This document shows positions 9,001 to 15,000 of a stretch of 15,000 nucleotides of DNA, piece by piece. Origin of the DNA: Penaeus vannamei (taxonomy: Eukaryota > Arthropoda > Malacostraca > Decapoda > Penaeidae); contig NC_091552.1 in the NCBI RefSeq assembly GCF_042767895.1, positions 15,446,382 to 15,461,381 of the forward strand, written 5' to 3'. The notes beneath the pieces are model-generated. The model worked only from the letters and a program-made list of their open reading frames with translations. It was not told the DNA's origin and searched no databases. Within the stretch, counting starts at the first letter, position 1. Every line of letters begins with the position of its first letter. The position numbers were made by a program, and so were the translations under genes.

Positions 9001-12000
9001 CGTGCAGAGTGGATCCTGACGTCTTCACAGGGGGTGTCTTCGTGCAGAGTGGATCCTGACGTCTTCACAGGGGGTGTCTTCGTGCAGAGTGGATCCTGAC
9101 GTCTTCACAGGGGGTGTCTTCGTGCAGAGTGGATCCTGACGTCTTCACAGGGGGTGTCTTCGTGCAGAGTGGATCCTGACGTCTTCACAGGGGGTGTCTT
9201 CGTGCAGAGTGGATCCTGACGTCTTCACAGGGGGTGTCTTCGTGCAGAGTGGATCCTGACGTCTTCACAGGGGGTGTCTTCGTGCAGAGTGGATCCTGAC
9301 GTCTTCACAGGGGGTGTCTTCGTGCAGAGTGGATCGTGACGTCTTCACAGGGGGTGTCTTCGTGCAGAGTGGATCCTGACGTCTTCACAGGGGGTGTCTT
9401 CGTGCAGAGTGGATCCTGACGTCTTCACAGGGGGTGTCTTCGTGCAGAGTGGATCGTGACGTCTTCACAGGGGGTGTCTTCGTGCAGAGTGGATCGTGAC
9501 GTCTTCACAGGGGGTGTCTTCGTGCAGAGTGGATCGTGACGTCTTCACAGGGGGTGTCTTCGTGCAGAGTGGATCCTGACGTCTTCACAGGGGGTGTCTT
9601 CGTGCAGAGTGGATCGTGACGTCTTCACAGGGGGTGTCTTCGTGCAGAGTGGATCCTGACGTCTTCACAGGGGGTGTCTTCGTGCAGAGTGGATCGTGAC
9701 GTCTTCACAGGGGGTGTCTTCGGGCAGAGTGGATCCTGACGTCTTCACAGGGGGTGTCTTCGTGCAGAGTGGATCGTGACGTCTTCACAGGGGGTGTCTT
9801 CGTGCAGAGTGGATCCTGACGTCTTCACAGGGGGTGTCTTCGTGCAGAGTGGATCCTGACGTCTTCACAGGGGGTGTCTTCGTGCAGAGTGGATCCTGAC
9901 GTCTTCACAGGGGGTGTCTTCGTGCAGAGTGGATCGTGACGTCTTCACAGGGGTGTCTTCGTGCAGAGTGGATCGTGACGTCTTCACAGGGGGTGTCTTC
10001 GTGCAGAGTGGATCCTGACGTCTTCACAGGGGGTGTCTTCGTGCAGAGTGGATCGTGACGTCTTCACAGGGGGTGTCTTCGTGCAGAGTGGATCCTGACG
10101 TCTTCACAGGGGGTGTCTTCGTGCAGAGTGGATCCTGACGTCTTCACAGGGGGTGTCTTCGTGCAGAGTGGATCGTGACGTCTTCACAGGGGGTGTCTTC
10201 GGGCAGAGTGGATCCTGACGTCTTCACAGGGGGTGTCTTCGTGCAGAGTGGATCCTGACGTCTTCACAGGGGGTGTCTTCGTGCAGAGTGGATCGTGACG
10301 TCTTCACAGGGGGTGTCTTCGTGCAGAGTGGATCCTGACGTCTTCACAGGGTGTGTCTTCGTGCAAAGTGGATCGTGACGTCTTCACAGGGGATGTCTCC
10401 GTGCAGAGTGGATCCTGACGTCTTCATAGGGGGTGCCTTCGTGCAGAGTGGATCGTGACGTCTTCACAGGGGGTGTCTTCGTGCAGAGTGGATCGTGACG
10501 TCTTCACAGGGGATGTCTTCGTGCAAAGTGGATCGTGACGTCTTCACAGGGGATGTCTTCGGGCAGAGTGGATCCTGACTTCTATACAGGGTGTGTCTTC
10601 GGGCAGAGTGGATCCTGACGTCTTCACAGGGGGTGTCTTCGTGCAGAGTGGATCGTGACATCTTCACAGGCGGTGTCTTTGTGCAGAGTGGATCGTGACG
10701 TCTTCACAGGGGATGTCTTCGTGCAAAGTGGATCGTGACGTCTTCACAGGGGTGTCTTCGGGCAGAGTGGATCCTGACGTCTTCACAGGGGTGTCTTCGG
10801 GCAGAGTGGATCCTGACGTCTTCACAGGGGTGTCTTCGGGCAGAGTGGATCCTGACGTCTTCACAGGGGTGTCTTCGGGCAGAGTGGATCGTGACGTCTT
10901 CACAGGGGGTGTCTTCGGGCAGAGTGGATCCTGACGTCTTCACAGGGGGTGTCTTCGTGCAGAGTGGATCGTGACGTCTTCACAGGGGGTGTCTTCGTGC
11001 AGAGTGGATCGTGACGTCTTCACAGGGGGTGTCTTCGTGCAGAGTGGATCGTGACGTCTTCACAGGGGGTGTCTTCGTGCAGAGTGGATCGTGACGTCTT
11101 CACAGGGGGTGTCTTCGTGCAGAGTGGATCGTGACGTCTTCACAGGGGGTGTCTTCGGACAGAGTGGATCGTGACGTCTTCACAGGGGTGTCTTCGTGCA
11201 GAGTGGATCGTGACGTCTTCACAGGGGGTGTCTTCGTGCAGAGTGGATCCTGACGTCTTCACAGGGGGTGTCTTCGGGCAGAGTGGATGTGTTTGGGCAA
11301 AGTGGATCCTGACGTCTTCACAGGGGTGTGTTCGGGCAGAGTGGATCGTGACGTCTTCACAGGGGGTGTCTTCGTGCAGAGTGGATCGTGACGTCTTCAC
11401 AGGGGGTGTCTTCGTGCAGAGTGGATCGTGACGTCTTCACAGGGGGTGTCTTCGTGCAGAGTGGATCGTGACGTCTTCACAGGGGGTGTCTTCGGGCAGA
11501 GTGGATCCTGACGTCTTCACAGGGGGTGTCTTCGTGCAAAGTGGATCGTGACGTTTTCACAGGGGGTGTCTTCGTGCAAAGTGGATCGTGACGTCTTCAC
11601 AGGGGGTGTGTTCGGGCAGAGTGGATCCTGACGTCTTCACAGGGGGTGTCTTCGTGCAAAGTGGATCGTGACGTCTTCACAGGGGGTGTCTTCGTGCAGA
11701 GTGGATCCTGACGTCTTCACAGGGGGTGTCTTCGTGCAGAGTGGATCGTGACGTCTTCACAGGGGGTGTCTTCGTGCAGAGTGGATCGTGACGTCTTCAC
11801 AGGGGGTGTGTTCGGGCAGAGTGGATCCTGACGTCTTCACAGGGGGTGTCTTCGTGCAGAGTGGATCGTGACGTCTTCACAGGGGGTGTCTTCGTGCAGA
11901 GTGGATCGTGACGTCTTCACAGGGGGTGTCTTCGTGCAGAGTGGATCGTGACGTCTTCACAGGGGGTGTCTTCGGGCAGAGTGGATCCTGACGTCTTCAC

Positions 12001-13533
12001 AGGGGGTGTCTTCGTGCAGAGTGGATCCTGACGTCTTCACAGGGGGTGTCTTCGTGCAGAGTGGATCGTGACGTCTTCACAGGGGGTGTCTTCGTGCAGA
12101 GTGGATCGTGACGTTTTCACAGGGGGTGTGTTCGGGCAGAGTGGATCCTGACGTCTTCACAGGGGGTGTCTTCGTGCAAAGTGGATCGTGACGTCTTCAC
12201 AGGGGGTGTCTTCGTGCAAAGTGGATCCTGACGTCTTCACAGGGGGTGTCTTCGTGCAGAGTGGATCGTGACGTCTTCACAGGGGGTGTCTTCGTGCAAA
12301 GTGGATCGTGACGTCTTCACAGGGGGTGTGTTCGGGCAGAGTGGATCGTGACGTCTTCACAGGGGGTGTCTTCGTGCAGAGTGGATCGTGACGTCTTCAC
12401 AGGGGGTGTCCGTGCAGAGTGGCTCCTGACGTCTTCACAGGGGGTGTCTTCGTGCAGAGTGGATCGTGACGTCTTCACAGGGGGTGTCTTCGGGCAGAGT
12501 GGATCCTGACGTCTTCACAGGGGGTGTCTTCGTGCAAAGTGGATCGTGACGTCTTCACAGGGGGTGTCTTCGTGCAAAGTGGATCCTGACGTCTTCACAG
12601 GGGGTGTCTTCGTGCAGAGTGGATCGTGACGTCTTCACAGGGGGTGTCTTCGTGCAAAGTGGATCGTGACGTCTTCACAGGGGGTGTGTTCGGGCAGAGT
12701 GGATCGTGACGTCTTCACAGGGGGTGTCTTCGTGCAGAGTGGATCGTGACGTCTTCACAGGGGGTGTCCGTGCAGAGTGGCTCCTGACGTCTTCACAGGG
12801 AGTGTCTTCGGGCAGGGTGTATCCTGACGTCTTCACAGGGGGGGTCTTCGGGCAGAGTGGATCCTGACGTCTTCACAGGGGGTGTCTTCGTGCAGAGTGG
12901 ATCCTGACGTCTTCACAGGGGGTGTCTTCGTGCAGAGTGGATCGTGACGTCTTCACAGGGTGTGTGTTCGAGCAGAGTGGATCCTGACGTTTTCACAGGG
13001 GGTGTCTTCGGGCAGAGTGGACCTTGACGTCTTCACAGGGGGTGTGTTCGGGCAGAGTGGATCCTGACGTCTTCACAGGGGGTGTCTTCGTGCAGAGTGG
13101 ATCGTTACGTCTTCACAGGGTGTGTTTTCGGGCAGAGTGGATCGTGACGTCTTCACAGGGGGTGTCTTCGTGCAGAGTGGATCGTTACGTCTTCACAGGG
13201 GGTGTCTTCGGGCAGAGTGGATCCTGACGTCTTCACAGGGGGTGTCTTCGGGCAGGGTGTATCCTGACGTCTTCACAGGGGGGGTCTTCGGGCAGAGTGG
13301 ATCGTGACGTCTTCACAGGGGGTGTGTTCGTGCAGAGTGGATCGTGACGTCTTCACAGGGGGTGTCTTCGTGCAGAGTGGATCCTGACGTCTTCACAGGG
13401 GTGTCTTCGGGCAGAGTGGATCCTGACGTCTTCACAGGCGGTGTATTCGGGGAGAGTGGACCGTGACGTCTTCACAGGGGGTGTCTTCGGGCAGAGCGGA
13501 CCTTGACGTCTTAATAAGGGGTGTGTTCGGGCA
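6061..13533. repeat. Subfamily C block 3, with nested higher-order repeats
   Basis: About 187 units of mainly 40 bp. They vary at a few sites: GTCTTC or GTGTTC, CGTGCAG or CGGGCAG, CAGAG or CAAAG, and GGATCC or GGATCG. Eleven consecutive units (8881-9320) are identical. A dimer of about 79 bp is repeated three times near 8263-8480. Five 39-bp units lie at about 10735-10905. A block of about 358 bp is duplicated in tandem at about 12080-12795. The right edge from about 13430 is degenerate. Confidence 0.93.
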
Positions 13534-13865
13534 TATCAATCTAATTTATATAATACGTATTAAACCTGAATAAAACTTCTATAATACAACATTCGATTAT
13601 ACATCATCCCTTTCACATCTATCTAAATTTTTGAAAATGATTCTCATTAAAGATGGTAAACATGGAAGTAGAAACTAAATAAGGATTAAGGACGTGGGAA
13701 GGCAGTGAACAAGAGTAAGCGGTATGCAAACAAGGAAGGACAAGGAGAGGGGCTTTCCCATCTTCCCAAAGTCTCCCCACCTTCCCTTGTTGCTTTTTCC
13801 CAGAGTGTCACATGTCTGTCTCGGTTCCATTCTGTATATCCATATGTTCTTGCCTTTAGAATCAG
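13534..13865. other. Unique sequence right of the array, no coding region
   Basis: The first half is AT-rich and includes a perfect 12-bp palindrome TAATACGTATTA (13551-13562) and an AATAAA (13569-13574) with no gene to terminate. The second half has a purine-rich run (13726-13752) followed by a pyrimidine-rich run (13753-13803) that ends CTTTTTCCCAG at 13803, a strong-looking 3' splice-site sequence. A second acceptor-like end, TTCTTGCCTTTAG, lies at 13859. The open frames on both strands here look fortuitous. Confidence 0.5.
13853..13865. repeat. Target-site duplication, left copy
   Basis: CCTTTAGAATCAG occurs here and again, perfectly, at 14126-14138. Both flanks diverge immediately, as expected of a target-site duplication. 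The left copy directly precedes the SINE head. Confidence 0.85.
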
Positions 13866-14125
13866 CCTCCAGGCTAGTACAGTGGTAACGTGTCGGCTTC
13901 ACATTTGAGGGGTCGGCGGTTCGCGCCCCGCCCAGGCGCGAGAAGTTGCAATTGTCGCTCGGAGGTTACTGCTGTGGCTGGGCACCACGGTGGGTAAGGA
14001 CTAAGCTGTCGCGTCAGCACTTGCTGACACACGTTGATCGAGTCGACATTCGTCGGCACAGGCCGGGCTCCCCCATACCCCGGGCGAGGCTCAGCTTCGC
14101 ATATCGGACTTATCTTTATCCTTAT
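13866..14125 (+). mobile_element. tRNA-derived SINE, about 260 bp
   Basis: The element begins with a tRNA-like head carrying the two internal RNA polymerase III promoter boxes. The A box TAGTACAGTGG (13875-13885) fits TRGYNNARNNG, and the B box GGTTCGCGCCC (13918-13928) fits GGTTCRANNCC except for C at one purine position. The boxes are 43 bp apart, as in tRNA genes. A GC-rich body follows, including a perfect 7-bp-arm hairpin (GTCAGCA at 14013-14019 and TGCTGAC at 14022-14028). The element ends in a pyrimidine-rich tail with TTATC/TTATCC repeats (14109-14127). Perfect 13-bp direct repeats flank it. The head is too degenerate for a functional tRNA. SINEs move using LINE reverse transcriptase and encode no protein; the open frames over it are incidental. 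I cannot name the family with certainty. Confidence 0.88.
13875..13928 (+). promoter_or_regulatory. RNA polymerase III internal promoter (A and B boxes) of the SINE
   Basis: The A box at 13875-13885 and B box at 13918-13928 are the sites for TFIIIC in tRNA-type promoters. Both are close to consensus, so the copy could still be transcribed by polymerase III. Transcription is inferred and not shown. Confidence 0.7.
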
Positions 14126-14138
14126 CCTTTAGAATCAG
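14126..14138. repeat. Target-site duplication, right copy
   Basis: This is a perfect repeat of 13853-13865. The first two to five bases also fit the pyrimidine-rich SINE tail, so the true duplication may be a few bases shorter. It contains TTTAG, and together with the tail (TTATCTTTATCCTTATCC before it) it forms an acceptor-like sequence. Confidence 0.82.
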
Positions 14139-14181
14139 TTGACGTTGTGAAGTACAGTGGAGTGTGATATCTTTAGCTCAG
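14133..14181 (+). other. Candidate small non-coding exon (5' UTR)
   Basis: The left end is an acceptor-like pyrimidine run ending CCTTTAG at 14132. The right end is a near-perfect donor, CAG followed by GTATGT, at 14181/14182. If the exon is spliced to 14329, the frame of the downstream protein contains a TGA at 14148-14150 and no ATG before 14361. The exon would therefore be 5' untranslated and would support 14361 as the start. The left boundary is uncertain: an acceptor at 13803 or 13859, or a transcription start in this region, are alternatives. Confidence 0.45.
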
Positions 14182-14328
14182 GTATGTACGTTAAGATCAA
14201 CATTTTATATGAATTATATCATTGATGCTTCAGAGTTATGTGTAACTTTGAAGCAAGTGCATATACAATTGGTATTTTTTCACTTTTTGTGTTACTTACA
14301 TGACATTTTTCTTGCTGTAATTATACAG
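14182..14328 (+). other. Spliceosomal intron, 147 bp
   Basis: It starts GTATGTACG right after CAG and ends in a T-rich run (CATTTTTCTTGCTG at about 14302) followed by TATACAG. It is AT-rich compared with the coding exon to its right, and its short length is normal for an arthropod intron. Both ends match GT-AG consensus well, so this is the best supported splice pair in the window. No transcript evidence is available. Confidence 0.68.
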
Positions 14329-14360
14329 ATTGCACAGAGAGATCACCACAAGCTCCAGGC

Positions 14361-14729
14361 ATGTCTCCACCGGAGCCATTTTATCCCCAACAGGAGTGCA
14401 AGTTGCCCCTCTCGTCTACTTACTCCGAGACGACTTCAGAGGATGAGCGTCCTCCGCCTGTTCCAGCAGGGACGGTCGAAGTGTCGAAGTCCACCCAGAA
14501 GAAGAGGAAGAGGAAGAGAATGAGGAGAAATAGCACCTCCGAGCGCCATCTCGTGGACAAGAGTTCAAGGCGGAGTGACGACGACGGCGTCCCGGCGGCT
14601 GCTGCGATGATGGTGAGGAATTCGCTGAGGAAGCTGGGCTATCAGCAGCAGCTGGACGGGTTCAAGATGGTGGTTGAGACGCTCCAGCAGATCCACAGAA
14701 AATATGTCGATAGTGCTGATAAGGTGTAG
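14361..14729 (+). CDS. Small basic serine-rich protein of unknown function (122 aa), last exon
   Basis: I do not recognise this protein. The start ATG has a purine (G) at -3 and is the first in-frame ATG if the candidate exon and intron upstream are used. The frame stays open back to the splice acceptor at 14328, so a longer protein with upstream coding exons is the alternative. Residues 1-40 are rich in Pro, Ser, Thr and Glu, with acidic serine clusters (S-E-T-T-S-E-D-E, 22-29) that resemble CK2 sites. Residues 47-56, KKRKRKRMRR, form a strong nuclear-localisation-like basic patch, followed by RRNS (55-58), a PKA-type site. Residues 80-117 look helical with spaced hydrophobics (L89, L92, L98, F101, V104, V105, L108, I111). 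There is no signal peptide or membrane segment. GC-rich codon ends contrast with AT-rich flanks and support coding. A nuclear role is an inference. Confidence 0.7.
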   Translation: MSPPEPFYPQQECKLPLSSTYSETTSEDERPPPVPAGTVEVSKSTQKKRKRKRMRRNSTSERHLVDKSSRRSDDDGVPAAAAMMVRNSLRKLGYQQQLDGFKMVVETLQQIHRKYVDSADKV

Positions 14730-14749
14730 CAAGCGGTTGTATCAACATG

Positions 14750-14772
14750 TGTAACGTGTTAAACACGCTACA
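14750..14772 (+). other. Small hairpin at the start of the 3' UTR
   Basis: CGTGT (14755-14759) pairs with ACACG (14763-14767) across a TAA loop. After one A/C mismatch, TGTA (14750-14753) pairs with TACA (14769-14772). It lies 20 bases after the stop codon. It is short and may be fortuitous. Confidence 0.35.
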
Positions 14773-14837
14773 AACCAACCATGTTTATTTAGATAATGAT
14801 ACGATGTATTTCGATTTCATAATCTAAGTAGATATCT

Positions 14838-14845
14838 TGTATATA
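14838..14845 (+). promoter_or_regulatory. Pumilio-type site in the 3' UTR
   Basis: TGTATATA is a perfect match to the PUF-family RNA motif UGUANAUA, on the sense strand of the predicted mRNA. PUF proteins usually repress or destabilise mRNAs carrying this motif in the 3' UTR. An 8-mer with one free position in AT-rich DNA can occur by chance. Confidence 0.4.
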
Positions 14846-14964
14846 GACCATAGCAAGTTTTATTTTAGCGTCTAGATGTTTTGGTTTTATACCCCAGCAC
14901 CTCAAGAGTTGGACCATGTATGTTTTCTTGTTTCGATTCTTTTATAGTTTACGAATTTATGCTG

Positions 14965-14970
14965 AATAAA
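14965..14970 (+). other. Polyadenylation signal AATAAA
   Basis: A canonical AATAAA stands 236 bases after the stop codon of the predicted protein, on the same strand. The next 30 bases become T/A-rich. Any GU-rich downstream element would lie outside the window. Confidence 0.65.
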
Positions 14971-15000
14971 GGAGCTTCGAACTCTATATATGTATTTTAC

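Larger units (their letters stand above)
655..13533. repeat. Giant minisatellite array, ~320 units of 40 bp (35-bp variant block)
   Basis: A single head-to-tail array fills almost 12.9 kb. A typical unit is 8881-8920. Nearly every unit contains the core TGACGTC, then TTCACAGG, a second GTCTTC or GTCCTCC, and CAGAG before the next unit. Unit length is mostly 40 bp, 35 bp in one block, with scattered 37-39-bp units. Units at the edges (655-840 and about 13430-13533) are degenerate, while the interior is homogeneous, as expected of an array evolving by unequal exchange. The plus strand carries TGA in TGACGTC and the minus strand carries TGA in the complement of TTCACAG, so the array does not encode a protein. 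There are no unique spacers, so it is not a CRISPR array. The unit count is estimated from length divided by period. Confidence 0.97.
14730..15000 (+). other. 3' untranslated region of the last exon
   Basis: AT-rich sequence follows the stop codon and leads to an AATAAA signal at 14965-14970. It holds a hairpin at 14750-14772, a Pumilio-type UGUAUAUA at 14838-14845 and an ATTTA at about 14785. Cleavage would be expected about 10-30 bases past the AATAAA, at or just beyond the end of the window. Confidence 0.65.

Noticed and set aside
4234..13307. Several 67-86-codon open frames within the array on both strands, reading as repeats such as KTSGSTLPEDTP or VFTGGVFGQSGS
   Set aside because: They appear only where unit length or rare variants skip the TGA present in every unit. 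They overlap one another on both strands and in several frames, and lack splice or start context. They are products of the repeat.
655..13533. CRISPR array
   Set aside because: The repeats are strictly head-to-tail with no unique spacers, and the surroundings are eukaryotic (SINE, intron, AATAAA).
655..13533. G-quadruplex-forming array
   Set aside because: There is only one GGGGG run per 40-bp unit, leaving loops of about 35 bases between runs, too long for a stable quadruplex.
13551..13562. Palindrome TAATACGTATTA as a regulatory site
   Set aside because: It is perfect but short and in AT-rich DNA, and I know of no matching binding motif with the right context.
13866..13940. Functional tRNA gene
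   Set aside because: A and B boxes are present, but the T-arm does not pair properly and no acceptor stem closes. The element continues for 260 bp with a target-site duplication, so it is a SINE.
13675..14059. Open frames on both strands around 13675-14059
   Set aside because: They run across pyrimidine-rich non-coding sequence and the SINE, with no recognisable protein and no codon bias.
14164..14523. 119-codon open frame beginning at a GTG
   Set aside because: It starts at a non-ATG codon, crosses the well-formed intron 14182-14328 and overlaps the better frame at 14361-14729 in another phase.

Overview
The window looks like nuclear DNA of a eukaryote, most likely an arthropod and plausibly a decapod crustacean. 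The grounds are an AAT-rich microsatellite, a very long minisatellite, a tRNA-derived SINE with a target-site duplication, a short GT-AG intron, and a coding exon followed by an AATAAA signal. Nothing bacterial is visible. The taxon is an inference.

Layout. 1-~145 is an AAT/15-bp microsatellite. 188-654 is unique sequence with promoter-like features: a perfect AGGTCA direct repeat with a 4-base spacer (DR4) at 310-325 and a TATA box at 450-455. 655-13533, about 86% of the window, is one tandem array of roughly 320 units. Most units are 40 bp and one block is 35 bp. The array is divided into three sequence subfamilies, called A, B and C here, arranged in blocks, with local higher-order duplications and degenerate units at both edges. 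13534-13865 is unique, AT-rich and then pyrimidine-rich. 13866-14125 is a tRNA-derived SINE flanked by perfect 13-bp direct repeats. 14133-14181 is a candidate small exon, 14182-14328 a well-formed intron, and 14329 onward the last exon of a gene. That exon holds a 122-codon reading frame (14361-14729) for a small, highly basic, probably nuclear protein that I do not recognise, followed by a 3' UTR and a polyadenylation signal at 14965-14970.

The ORFs inside the array are not genes. Every unit carries a TGA on each strand, and a 40-bp period rotates the frame, so open frames appear only where 39-bp units keep the frame or where a unit varies. The most economical model is one plus-strand gene: promoter near 310-480, array inside a large first intron, SINE inserted at the acceptor of a small 5' UTR exon, then a terminal coding exon. 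The link between the left-hand promoter and the right-hand exons is not shown by the sequence. The most interesting points are the array's history (a 35-bp deletion variant spread into a homogeneous block, chimeric junction units, nested duplications), the TGACGTC element amplified about 320 times, and the SINE that duplicated a possible splice acceptor.
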